Source: Enterococcus sp.
Lineage (GTDB): Bacteria > Bacillota > Bacilli > Lactobacillales > Enterococcaceae
DNA length: 64,000 bases
NCBI RefSeq assembly: GCF_022711995.1
Contig: NZ_JALAHI010000142.1
Location: 1-64,000, forward strand
Reading direction: 5' to 3'
The notes under the pieces: generated by a model
Databases searched by the model: none
Told to the model about the DNA's origin: nothing
The model's input: only the letters and a program-made list of their open reading frames with translations
Shown here: positions 25,884 through 34,258 of the stretch, piece by piece
Position numbering within the stretch: the first letter of the stretch is position 1
How the letters are laid out: each line of letters begins with the position of its first letter
Translations under genes and position numbers: made by a program

Positions 25884-27632
25884 TCAGAGTTGCTCTGACT
25901 GCATTTGGTACATTTGCTGATAGATGCCGCCAGTTTGGACTAGGCTGGCATGATTGCCTCGTTCAACAATTCTGCCTTGATCTAAAACCAAGATTTGCTC
26001 TGCTTGCTTGATCGTTGATAGGCGGTGAGCGATCATAAAAGTGGTCCGACCTTTTTGCAAGACGGTCATTGCTTTTTGAATGATCGACTCCGTTTCGGTA
26101 TCTACGTGACTCGTTGCCTCATCCAGAATCAAAATTTTGGGATCAAAAACCAACGCTCGGGCAAAACTGATCAATTGTCGTTCGCCACTAGAAAACTCAT
26201 TGCCTTTTTCTACAACGGGGTGATGGATACCTTGCGGATAACGTGCCAGCAAATAACTGGCGCCCACTTGTTCTAACGCAGATAGAATCATCTCTTCTGT
26301 GATTGACGGATCGTTCATACCGATATTACTGGCAATCGTTCCTGTAAATAGATAAGGATCTTGCATCACAATCGCCATTGAACGACGAACGCTGTGACGG
26401 TCGAATGCTTCAATCACTTGATCATCGATCGTGATCGTGCCAGACTGTGGGTCGTAAAAACGAAATAGTAAGTTCAAGATACTGGATTTCCCCGACCCTG
26501 TATGACCTACTAATGCGACTGTTTCTCCAGCCGATACTTGAAAATCGATGCCATGCAACACGGCTTGCTCTGGATCATAGCCAAAAGTTACTTGATTGAA
26601 AGAGACATTTCCTTTCTTGATAGCAATCACTGCTTCTTGCTGCTTTTCAATTGGCTGATCAGCAAACTCAAAGACTCGTTTACCGGCAGCGAGTGATTGC
26701 TGAACATTGGTAATGGTTTGGACCAGACCTTCGATTGGATCATACAAGCGGTTGATATAGTCAATAAAGGCATAGAGCAAACCAGCCGAGATAGCTAATC
26801 GACCATCTAAGAAGAATGCCGATAATGTCGTGATCAGAATCAGAATCGTTGAATTCCGCAAAAGATTGCCCAATCCCCAGGCAACACTCGAATCCAATAA
26901 CAGATATTTTCGTCCTGTCTGAAACCATTTCTCGACAGTTTCATTAAACTCCTTTTGCAGCTGCCCTTCTCTTTGAAAGGCCTGAATGACTGCCATTCCT
27001 TGAACAAATTCATTTAACTGACCACTGATCTGAGAAATATATTCCCGCATCGCAATATTGTAGCGAGACGCATATTTAGTATAGAAATGCTGCCAAATCC
27101 CTAGAATCGGAATCAAGATAAGCATTGCCAATCCAAGTGTATGATTCAGGAAAAAGAGGGCTAAAAATGCACCAACGATTTGAATGAGGTTACTCATCAA
27201 ATTACTGATGACGATCACATAGAAATTGGAGCGCAAAACTTCCGTGTCGTTTGTGATCCGTGCGACGACCTTTCCAGCAGGAATCTGGTCAAAATAAGAA
27301 ACCGGCAGTTGATGCATATGGTCAAATAGCTGGTCCCGCATTTTCTTCACAATGCTGTTTGACATTTTGCGTAATTGCAGCAAGCTGATATAACGAAACA
27401 ACGAGCCAACCAAGTTGATCAGCAAATAGCCCGCCAATAATTGGATCAAAAAAAGCACATTCAAATTCCCCGTCTCAACCGATGGGGTCATCACCCCATC
27501 GATCAACCGTTTGGCGATCATTGGCGAAGTCAGCTCTAAAGCTGCACCGAATAGCAGCAAAATGGCACCGATGGAAAATTGTTTTTTATAATAGCCTACG
27601 TAAGAGAGCAGGCGCTTAATCGTTGAGAACAT
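25884..27632 (-). CDS. Heterodimeric multidrug ABC exporter, second half (catalytic-glutamate subunit)
   Basis: 582 residues: six membrane helices (1-320) then an ATPase domain with Walker A VGHTGSGKSS, Walker B ILILDEATSHVD with the catalytic glutamate, H-loop AHRLSTI, and a degenerate signature SSGERQ in place of LSGGQ. The partner protein has the complementary pattern, as in BmrCD, LmrCD and EfrCD heterodimers with one degenerate ATP site. It starts inside the end of the first gene (17-base overlap). Confidence 0.93.
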   Translation of the reverse strand: MFSTIKRLLSYVGYYKKQFSIGAILLLFGAALELTSPMIAKRLIDGVMTPSVETGNLNVLFLIQLLAGYLLINLVGSLFRYISLLQLRKMSNSIVKKMRDQLFDHMHQLPVSYFDQIPAGKVVARITNDTEVLRSNFYVIVISNLMSNLIQIVGAFLALFFLNHTLGLAMLILIPILGIWQHFYTKYASRYNIAMREYISQISGQLNEFVQGMAVIQAFQREGQLQKEFNETVEKWFQTGRKYLLLDSSVAWGLGNLLRNSTILILITTLSAFFLDGRLAISAGLLYAFIDYINRLYDPIEGLVQTITNVQQSLAAGKRVFEFADQPIEKQQEAVIAIKKGNVSFNQVTFGYDPEQAVLHGIDFQVSAGETVALVGHTGSGKSSILNLLFRFYDPQSGTITIDDQVIEAFDRHSVRRSMAIVMQDPYLFTGTIASNIGMNDPSITEEMILSALEQVGASYLLARYPQGIHHPVVEKGNEFSSGERQLISFARALVFDPKILILDEATSHVDTETESIIQKAMTVLQKGRTTFMIAHRLSTIKQAEQILVLDQGRIVERGNHASLVQTGGIYQQMYQMQSEQL

Positions 27633-29370
27633 CTTGATCGTCCTCCTTTAACTGTTGATGATAATATTGTTCTTGGTACCACCCGGGAACGGCGATCAGT
27701 TCTTTGTGGGTCCCTCGTTGGATCACGTGCCCATCTTCCAACACGATGACTTGGTCCGCTTCTGTAATGGCAGACAAACGATGAGTCACGATGATTGAAA
27801 TGGGTGCTTCCTTAATGTCCTTTAAGTTTGCAATAATCGCTTGTTCAGTTTTTGCATCAACAGCTGACAAGGCATCATCCAACAGCAGCACTTCACTATT
27901 CCGAAGAAATGCCCGAGCTAATGACAAGCGCTGCTTTTGACCACCGGATAAAGAAACTCCTTTTTCGCCAACCATCGTTTCAAGCCCTGCTGGCATTCGT
28001 TTGATTTCTTCACTGAAACAAGCCATCGTCAACGCTTGCCATAGACGTTCTTCGGAGGCTTCAGGGTCGCCAAACAAGAGATTTTCCCGAATCGTTCGCG
28101 AAAACAAGGTATGCTCTTGCGGTACTTCCGCAAAGTGCTTTCGGATCTCTTCGGTCTGAAAAGCAGTCAAAGATTGCCCATTGATCAAAGGAATTTGATT
28201 TGAATAAGGGTACCGATGTCCGAATTGGCGCAACAAGGAAGTCTTTCCACTGCCTGTTTTGCCGACAATCCCCAGGACCTCACCTTTTTCGATTGTTACA
28301 TCCACATCCTCCAAAACCAAACGGTCCGTATTCGGGTATTTGAAACTGTAGTTGGAAAACTCAATTCTTTGAATCGCAGGTATAAGCTGCTGGCCTTCAG
28401 GTTCAAGCTGATCGCCAGTCTGCAAGACTTCATTGATCCGACGCCAAGAAGCCGCTCCTTGCTGCATCACATTGACCAGATCTCCAGCGGAAATCATCGG
28501 CCAAACCACCATGGTTAGGTAAACTTGAAAGGAAACCATCGCACCAATCGTGATTTGCTGATTGGCTACTAGGAAAGCCCCAATCCCGAAACTCATCACA
28601 AAACTAATCGCCAAAATGATTGTAATCAACGGCCCAAAGCGGGAATCAATTTCGGAAACGATATCATTTTTTGCTCGAGTTTCTGTCGTTTTTTGTTGAA
28701 ATTGTTGCGTGGTGGCCGTCTCTAAGCCGAATGCTCGCACTACGCGGATGCCATCGATGATTTCCAAAACTTCACTATTCATCTCGGAAACCGAGTTCTG
28801 GGCTTCTGTGAAGGCTTTGTCTACTTGCGATCCCCATTTAAAAATGTAATAAGCTAACAGCGGCATAGGGATCAATGCAATGATCGTCAATCCCCAAGAG
28901 ACCGTAATCGCCATCATGGCAACGATGAAGCTCAAGTAAAGACTGGTATTCAAGAAAACCATCAATCCATAGCCTACGGTCATCCCCATCACTTGGACAT
29001 CATCACTGGAACGGGTCATAAGGTCACCAGTGCGAAACCGATGGTAAAAAGGCGCCCCCATTTTCAAGAAGTGTGCCATCAGTTGTTGCCGTAACTGTTT
29101 TTGCAGATCGTAAGAGCCGATAAATAAATTAAAGGTCCAAATAAATTCCGCAAGATACCCTAAGAGAATCGCACCGGCAAATAAGCTGACATAGCGAATC
29201 AAAAGCGCCATCGTAAAGTGATCTTGGATCAATGCATCGATGAATAAGCGTAAAATATAGATTGGTGCTACATACATGGCGCTGGCAATGACCATAAAAA
29301 TAAATACGATTGCATAACGCAATTTATGCGCTTTAAAGTACGTCGTTAATTGTTGTAAAATATATTTCAT
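27616..29370 (-). CDS. Heterodimeric multidrug ABC exporter, first half (degenerate ATP site)
   Basis: 584 residues from ATG 29370 (GAGGGAAG upstream; a longer frame extends into the terminator hairpin and is unlikely). Membrane domain about 1-325; ATPase with Walker A VGKTGSGKTS, signature LSGGQKQ intact, Walker B VLLLDDALSAVD in which the catalytic Glu is replaced by Asp, and H-loop THRLSAI. This is the BmrC/LmrC/EfrC-like subunit. The gene is preceded by a leader peptide and a terminator, indicating attenuation control by translation-inhibiting drugs. Confidence 0.93.
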   Translation of the reverse strand: MKYILQQLTTYFKAHKLRYAIVFIFMVIASAMYVAPIYILRLFIDALIQDHFTMALLIRYVSLFAGAILLGYLAEFIWTFNLFIGSYDLQKQLRQQLMAHFLKMGAPFYHRFRTGDLMTRSSDDVQVMGMTVGYGLMVFLNTSLYLSFIVAMMAITVSWGLTIIALIPMPLLAYYIFKWGSQVDKAFTEAQNSVSEMNSEVLEIIDGIRVVRAFGLETATTQQFQQKTTETRAKNDIVSEIDSRFGPLITIILAISFVMSFGIGAFLVANQQITIGAMVSFQVYLTMVVWPMISAGDLVNVMQQGAASWRRINEVLQTGDQLEPEGQQLIPAIQRIEFSNYSFKYPNTDRLVLEDVDVTIEKGEVLGIVGKTGSGKTSLLRQFGHRYPYSNQIPLINGQSLTAFQTEEIRKHFAEVPQEHTLFSRTIRENLLFGDPEASEERLWQALTMACFSEEIKRMPAGLETMVGEKGVSLSGGQKQRLSLARAFLRNSEVLLLDDALSAVDAKTEQAIIANLKDIKEAPISIIVTHRLSAITEADQVIVLEDGHVIQRGTHKELIAVPGWYQEQYYHQQLKEDDQDVLND

Positions 29371-29397
29371 TTTCTTCCCTCTCAATCTAAAAAAGTA

Positions 29398-29434
29398 CAC
29401 AAAAAAGCTCTGCCCTTTCGGAAAAGGACAGAGC
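29398..29434 (-). terminator. Leader terminator (attenuator) of the ABC exporter operon
   Basis: On the minus strand GCTCTG-T-CCTTT, a four-base loop and AAAGG-G-CAGAGC form a 12-bp stem with one wobble, followed directly by TTTTTTG. It lies between a short leader ORF and the first ABC gene, so transcription would stop before the exporter unless prevented. Confidence 0.85.
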
Positions 29435-29455
29435 ATAACGTCAAAAATATCGACA

Positions 29456-29536
29456 CTATCTGTGTACTAACTGATTACCGAATAAGGGATTAAATACTAT
29501 TTTGTTGTTTGCGAATTTTTTTGTATTGTTTTGCAT
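29456..29536 (-). CDS. Leader peptide of the ABC exporter operon
   Basis: A 26-codon ORF with an excellent ribosome binding site (AGGAGGGATTACA-ATG) and a TAG stop 22 bases before the terminator stem. The peptide starts MQNNTKKFANNK and ends GNQLVHR; it is polar, Asn/Lys-rich and has no signal sequence. The arrangement is that of bmrB-bmrCD in B. subtilis, where ribosome stalling on the leader lets transcription pass the terminator. The sequence AGTACACA at its end is exactly complementary to TGTGTACT immediately after the terminator (29394-29401). Confidence 0.8.
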   Translation of the reverse strand: MQNNTKKFANNKIVFNPLFGNQLVHR

Positions 29537-29577
29537 TGTAATCCCTCCTTCTCTTTTTTTTGCTGACTACATCTAAC

Positions 29578-29606
29578 ACTTTACAGATAACGATGAGAAT
29601 TTGCAA
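29578..29606 (-). promoter_or_regulatory. Promoter of the leader-ABC operon
   Basis: TTGCAA (29601-29606), 17-bp spacer, TAAAGT (29578-29583) preceded by TG, read on the minus strand, about 40 bases before the leader start codon. Confidence 0.6.
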
Positions 29607-29609
29607 GAT

Positions 29610-30051
29610 TTTTTATTAAATTTTTTTAAAAATAATTGACTTTCTTATAGTTTCTTTTACTGAATTCGAAATTAAAAAAACACTTTACAACTAGTTTCTT
29701 CTTGTTACTGACTCAAGACTTCGTTGCCCCTCTAATTACAGAAACTCTTGTTTTATCAACGATATGGCTCCATTATTTAGGAATAAAAAAATAGTTTCTC
29801 GAGTTTTATATAAAGAAAACAGAACAAAAATAAAGACTTCCGCCAAGGGAAGCCTTTTCTAATAAAAGATTCGTTTTCCAATACTATTCGCTTAACGATT
29901 TGGGTGATTGCTAGCAAATAATTCCGCAAGTTTGGATTGATACCTTTGTTTTCGCCGACCTTACGGCATGAGTTTAATCACTCACTGATCCAAAACTCCG
30001 ACTAAAAAGAGCGTAAAAAATAGAATGATACGCTAAAATGAATTATTTTTG
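29610..30051. other. Intergenic region between ABC operon promoter and ssb
   Basis: About 440 AT-rich bases without an ORF. It includes a weak hairpin near 29850 (CTTCC/GGAAG, possible ssb terminator), a set of three nested helices (29929-29997, listed separately) and AGCGT...ACGCT around 30009-30034. Nothing else recognised. Confidence 0.5.
29929..29997. ncRNA. Candidate three-helix RNA structure
   Basis: Closing helix AGTTTGGAT (29929-29937) with ATCCAAAACT (29988-29997, one bulge), enclosing GCCG/CGGC (29954-29957, 29964-29967) and TGAGT/ACTCA (29969-29973, 29980-29984): a three-way-junction pattern. Strand and function unknown; lies downstream of ssb. Could be chance. Confidence 0.25.
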
Positions 30052-30510
30052 CTAAATAAAATGCTCGTCTTTTAAAAATTCCCACACCTGATTTTTCAAC
30101 CGATCGGAGGAATCTTGACGAGTGCTGGTTACAGTGGGAGGTTTTTGTGCCATCGGTCTCATTGGTTCTTGGAGACATTCTGGCGGCAACTCCAATAATT
30201 GAAAATTATCCACAACAACTTCTGCGCCATAAACAGACTGACCATCCTTGGTTTCAAAGGGACACATATGCAAATGACCATTGATTTTCACGCTGGCCCC
30301 ATTTTGCGTATACCGCAAGAAAGTTTCAGCTTGCTTGCCATTGATGACACAAGCAAACCATTCTGTCTGCACTTGTTCACTTGTTTGCCATTGCGCAGCT
30401 ACTGCTAAATTAAAACGCACACACGTATTATTTGCTACTGCAGAAGCCAGTTGTTCTTGACTGGGCATCTCATTGATTTTCCCGGTAAGGATCACCTTAT
30501 TTGTTGCCAC
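30052..30510 (-). CDS. ssb: Single-stranded DNA-binding protein paralogue
   Basis: 152 residues: OB-fold about 4-107 (NKVILTGKINE, RFNLAVAAQW, WFACVINGKQAETFLRYTQNGASVKINGHLH), then a short Pro/Gln/Thr linker. The C-terminus ends LKDEHFI instead of the acidic DDDLPF-type tip that recruits partner proteins, so partner binding may be altered. It is monocistronic rather than between rpsF and rpsR, so this is an accessory SSB, possibly for competence or repair. Promoter candidate TTGCAA-16-TAGACT lies upstream. Confidence 0.85.
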   Translation of the reverse strand: MATNKVILTGKINEMPSQEQLASAVANNTCVRFNLAVAAQWQTSEQVQTEWFACVINGKQAETFLRYTQNGASVKINGHLHMCPFETKDGQSVYGAEVVVDNFQLLELPPECLQEPMRPMAQKPPTVTSTRQDSSDRLKNQVWEFLKDEHFI

Positions 30511-30650
30511 GTTACTCCCTCACTCTACAGTTTAATTGAACTCTTGCGATGCAAGATTAGCCATAGTCTACCACAAAAAAATTTTGTTGCAATTCTTCTA
30601 AGAACTTCCCTAATTTTTGCCGCTGACTTTTAAACAAAATTTAACCGAGC

Positions 30651-32012
30651 TTAGCCTTCGTCGGTGGCAGAATCTATTTCCGTGTCATACTTCCAAGTCA
30701 ACCCATTGTCATCGGAGGTAAATACGCCCTTGACTGTACCGCCTTTATAATCCCCCATAGGACCTTGATTGACCAACACCTTCAGTTTTCCATCTTCTAG
30801 ATAAGGAGCTTCAGCAACCACAAAAATCTTCTTCCATTCATCGGGCATGTCAAAAGTAGCTTCTAGCCAAGTGTTTCCCCCGTCGGTCGTCACATAAAGG
30901 CTTGGTTCCGTTGGCGTTACTCCGCCAAAACTCATAAAGCCAACCTTCTCATTGAGGTAGCAGGCATCCGTCAAGAGTCGGCTGACTCCCTTAGCCACTT
31001 GCTTTTCCTGCCACGTCTTGCCACCATCTTGAGTCACATAGGAAAGATATCCCTCCTGACTCATGACCCGACCCCCGGATAAGAAAATGTACCCAAACCC
31101 CTCTTTTCCAAATGCCAATTTTCGGAAACGAATGGCTGAAGTCTTTTCTATCAGGGCAACGTTCTTCCAAGAACTCCCTTGGTCTTCCGTATAGGTATAA
31201 TAGATATTTTGGTTTGAATTACCATCACTAGCATATTCCGTTCGGATAAACCCTGTACGTTCAGGCGTCAATACATAACTGCCAGCAATCAGCGCTTGTT
31301 TGTCGCCACTATATTCACCGCCAAAAAAATCATCTAACGCATAGGGCAGAATGATCTGATGCTTCCAGCTGTCATAAGTCAATTTCAATTGGCTTTTGCC
31401 GATTTCTGTTTTATAGGCAATCGTCTGATTTGTCTCCTTCGAGGTGATCATTTGATTGTTCTCATCGGTGATCTTACTTAAATCTCCCGCATCGACATTC
31501 GTAATTGCTTGATCCCCTTGAGCCGTCGTAGCCACCTTAACTTGCCAACAAATATCCCGCACCGAACCGTCATCGGAAACTTTTCCCCAATAAGAGGTCA
31601 TCGTTTCGCGATTGATCGACTTTGGCCAAACCGTAAACTTCACCGTCAATAACCCCTTTTGATAAGCCGCACCACTCACACTGTAGGAATCGATCCGTAC
31701 ATCGTCTTGTACCTTCACAGAAGCAAAATAGCGCATCAAATCATAAAACAAATTAAAGCCTTGTGTATTCGGATCATAGTTGCCTTCGCTTTCAAAGGGT
31801 AAAAATTGATTAAAGTAAGTAACTGGCTGTTCTTTGATAGTCGTTTGGTTTACTTGAGCAGTCTCTACAGTTGATGACTCTGAATCACTAGAACTGACCA
31901 CTCGTCCTACAGAAAAGCCGATAACAAACCAAATCACTAATCCAATCACCATCAATGTCAAAGCGACAGCTAGCGCTAGTCGAATCCCTACTATTTTTTT
32001 GCGTTCTTTCAC
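30651..32012 (-). CDS. Membrane-anchored Asp-box (BNR repeat) beta-propeller-like protein
   Basis: 453 residues from GTG 32012, supported by AAGGTGGGGGG six bases upstream. A basic N-terminus and one membrane helix (about 10-35) anchor a large extracytoplasmic domain. The C-terminal half has four Asp boxes: TEDQGSSWKN, TQDGGKTWQE, TTDGGNTWLE and SDDNGLTWKY, the turn motif of sialidase and Ycf48-like propellers. No sialidase arginine triad or FRIP motif is visible, so enzymatic function is unlikely or unknown. Residues 60-240 form an uncharacterised domain. Confidence 0.75.
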   Translation of the reverse strand: MKERKKIVGIRLALAVALTLMVIGLVIWFVIGFSVGRVVSSSDSESSTVETAQVNQTTIKEQPVTYFNQFLPFESEGNYDPNTQGFNLFYDLMRYFASVKVQDDVRIDSYSVSGAAYQKGLLTVKFTVWPKSINRETMTSYWGKVSDDGSVRDICWQVKVATTAQGDQAITNVDAGDLSKITDENNQMITSKETNQTIAYKTEIGKSQLKLTYDSWKHQIILPYALDDFFGGEYSGDKQALIAGSYVLTPERTGFIRTEYASDGNSNQNIYYTYTEDQGSSWKNVALIEKTSAIRFRKLAFGKEGFGYIFLSGGRVMSQEGYLSYVTQDGGKTWQEKQVAKGVSRLLTDACYLNEKVGFMSFGGVTPTEPSLYVTTDGGNTWLEATFDMPDEWKKIFVVAEAPYLEDGKLKVLVNQGPMGDYKGGTVKGVFTSDDNGLTWKYDTEIDSATDEG

Positions 32013-32143
32013 GGGTAACCCCCCACCTTTTGGTTTCAATTACTTGAAGTATAATGAAAAGTTCCTTTTCTCACAAGCAACTTTCCCACTTCTTAATAAA
32101 TTGGGAAAAGGAGTTCCTCACAAGTTTTTAGAAACTGACGAAA

Positions 32144-32192
32144 AAGCAAACAACCTCAGAATTTCCAAAGACGGAAACTCCGAGGTCGTTTA
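32144..32192 (-). terminator. Terminator after folC
   Basis: Stem AACgACCTCgGagTTTCC / GGAAAttCtGAGGTtGTT on the minus strand followed by TGCTTTTTC, between folC and the Asp-box gene. Confidence 0.7.
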
Positions 32193-32257
32193 TCTGTAAA
32201 GAGTTGCTTCTCTTGGCTTTCCAATTGGCGAATAGTTGACAAGTAATGAGCTTTTTT

Positions 32258-33574
32258 TTATGAAGTCTCTGCCGAATAGACCTTATCAGCTAATAAATAC
32301 TCACGAACTTGCGCTACAAAGTACAGTGAACCGGTAATAAAAAGAGTATCATAAGGACCCATTTTAGCCACAATCTCTTGGATGCCTTGTTGCCAATCTT
32401 GATAGAAGTTGAGGTGGCTGCCTTGTCGAACAAGTTCCTCCTTTTCCCATGCTTGAGGGTAATCGAATGTCGTCAGTGCCAGGCAGTGATTAGGAATTTG
32501 TTGAATCAGTCGAATCATTTCCCGACTATTTTTGGTTGTCAGCGCTGAAAACAAAATATACTTCCTGCCTTCTGGAAACATTTCTGTGACTGTTTCCACG
32601 AATTGTTTTATTGCATGGGGATTATGCGCCCCATCGATAAAAATTGTCGGCTGGGAACAGATTTTCTCCATTCGTCCGGGCCAGCGGGCTTTGTCTAAGG
32701 CTTTTTGTATCGCCTTCTGTTGGACCTTTCGATTTTGTTGCTGACAGTAAAGCAGAAATAGCTGCAAAGCTGTTGCTGCATTTTCCGCTTGATATTTTCC
32801 AAGCAAGGGAACCCTAAGATTGAGGAAGCGCCATTTTTCATTTTCAAAGTGAAACAGGCTGCTTTGGCGGCTTTGCTTCAGATAATGAAGATGATAAGAG
32901 CCACCTTGTTTAAAGAGTGGCGCCTCCTTTTTAGAAGCGACTGCTTCGATGACTTCCACGGCGTTTTTGGGAATGTTTCCTAAGACAATAGGTACTTCTT
33001 TCTTTAGGATCCCCGCTTTTTGCAGAGCAATTTCTTCCACCGTTTCGCCTAATAGGTCTGTATGATCTAAGCCAACCGTCGTGATGGCAGCTAAGATTGG
33101 CGTAAACACATTCGTACTGTCCAATTTTCCTCCGATGCCGGTTTCAAAAATGGCGATATCCGCATGTTTTTGAAAATAGGAAAAAGCCATTACAGTCAGA
33201 ATCTCAAATTCTGTGATGCCTTGGAACTGTTCTTCCCGATCCATGAAGGCTACCAAGGGTTGAAATTCATTTGCTAACCGAATAAATTCCTCCGCAGAGA
33301 TGGCTTTACCATTCAACGAAATTCGTTCATAAAAACTTTCGATATATGGCGAAGTAAATGTGCCTACTGTTAACTCTTGTGATTCTAACAAACACCGCAA
33401 ATAAGTCACTGTTGACCCTTTTCCATTGGTTCCTGCGATATGTATCCCAATGATTTCTTGCTCTGGGTGACCGCATAACCTTAATAATTCGCTGATTCGT
33501 GTCAAACCAGGACGTGAACCGAATTTTTTGCGTGAATGAATCCACCGAAGGGCTTCTTCCTCCGTAACAAACAT
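32258..33574 (-). CDS. folC: Folylpolyglutamate synthase / dihydrofolate synthase
   Basis: 438 residues from ATG 33574 (GGGAG nine bases upstream; homologues start MF-x-EA). ATP site GIHIAGTNGKGSTVTYL near 45, omega-loop region FTSPYIESFYERI, ETGIGGKLDSTN, GLDHTDLLG, and IDGAHNPHAI in the C-terminal domain. It adds glutamate to folates to retain them in the cell. It follows the folate transporter folT by 34 bases, and both lie behind a THF riboswitch. Confidence 0.93.
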   Translation of the reverse strand: MFVTEEEALRWIHSRKKFGSRPGLTRISELLRLCGHPEQEIIGIHIAGTNGKGSTVTYLRCLLESQELTVGTFTSPYIESFYERISLNGKAISAEEFIRLANEFQPLVAFMDREEQFQGITEFEILTVMAFSYFQKHADIAIFETGIGGKLDSTNVFTPILAAITTVGLDHTDLLGETVEEIALQKAGILKKEVPIVLGNIPKNAVEVIEAVASKKEAPLFKQGGSYHLHYLKQSRQSSLFHFENEKWRFLNLRVPLLGKYQAENAATALQLFLLYCQQQNRKVQQKAIQKALDKARWPGRMEKICSQPTIFIDGAHNPHAIKQFVETVTEMFPEGRKYILFSALTTKNSREMIRLIQQIPNHCLALTTFDYPQAWEKEELVRQGSHLNFYQDWQQGIQEIVAKMGPYDTLFITGSLYFVAQVREYLLADKVYSAETS

Positions 33575-33608
33575 CCTTCTCATCTCCCAACTAGCGTTGT
33601 GCTTCCGT

Positions 33609-34130
33609 TTAAACAACATTTCGCGTCAAACGTTTGAACGGGATTGCATGGCCGAAAAATACGATCATTGCTGTTTGAACTGGGAGCATGATCCCGGCTT
33701 TGACGATACGAATTCCCCAAAGTTTTGTATCGGTCAATGGGATCGCGTACATCATTGACAACCAGATCGGCGTTAAGCACAAACTGATGATCAGTGTATT
33801 GCAAAGTACACATAGGAAAGCATTTTTGATGGTAATCGGCTTTTTGTAAAAAAAGTAGCCATAAAGCAACCCCGCGATGAAAGAATTTAATGTAAAGCCA
33901 ATGAAAAATGGCGCTTTTCCTAACAGGGTGTTTCCGATAATATCCGCAACTGAAGCACCAATGGCTGTCCACCATGGGCCAAATAAGCTTGCCATAACCA
34001 CTTCTGGAACAAAATCAAAGGTGATTTTCAATAGTTGTGTTTCAAAACCTAAGATTTGTGACAAAACCACCATTAGTCCGATGAGTATTCCCATTGTAGC
34101 AATACCATGGGCATCAATTTTTTTCTTCAT
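33609..34130 (-). CDS. folT: ECF-type folate transporter S component
   Basis: 173 residues from ATG 34130 (GAAGGAG nine bases upstream). About six membrane helices, with VPEVVMASLFGPWWTAIGASVADIIGNTLLGKAPFF-type text characteristic of FolT (the segment spans about 42-77). It captures folate and docks on a shared EcfAA'T module encoded elsewhere. The folT-folC order with a THF riboswitch in front is a common Lactobacillales arrangement and supports the assignment. Confidence 0.88.
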   Translation of the reverse strand: MKKKIDAHGIATMGILIGLMVVLSQILGFETQLLKITFDFVPEVVMASLFGPWWTAIGASVADIIGNTLLGKAPFFIGFTLNSFIAGLLYGYFFYKKPITIKNAFLCVLCNTLIISLCLTPIWLSMMYAIPLTDTKLWGIRIVKAGIMLPVQTAMIVFFGHAIPFKRLTRNVV

Positions 34131-34146
34131 TCTTAGCATCTCCTTC

Positions 34147-34258
34147 GATAGAGCTGCCACACAATTGAGTTATGCAGCGAATGCAAAGATAGCATCGTGA
34201 AATTCGTTTCTTCGTCTAAAAGGCAACATTCCATCCTTTTAGCACTTAACGCTCTATC
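34147..34258 (-). promoter_or_regulatory. Tetrahydrofolate (THF) riboswitch
   Basis: On the minus strand: GATAGAGC (34251-34258) pairs perfectly with GCTCTATC (34147-34154) as closing helix; inside are GCGTTAAGTG, a hairpin CTAAAAGG...CCTTTTAG with GGATGGAATG in its loop, and GCATTCGCT, in the order of the known THF riboswitch (GCGUUAAGUG ... GGGAUGU ... UGCAUCCGCUCC). The 3' arm of the closing helix runs into the folT ribosome binding site (GAAGGAG), so control is probably translational. Confidence 0.72.

Noticed and set aside
30651..32012. Sialidase
   Set aside because: Asp boxes alone are shared by many propellers; the FRIP motif and catalytic Tyr/Glu/Arg set are not visible.
31999..32199. 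66-codon plus-strand frame
   Set aside because: Covers the 5' end of the Asp-box gene, its ribosome binding site and the folC terminator; no family pattern.
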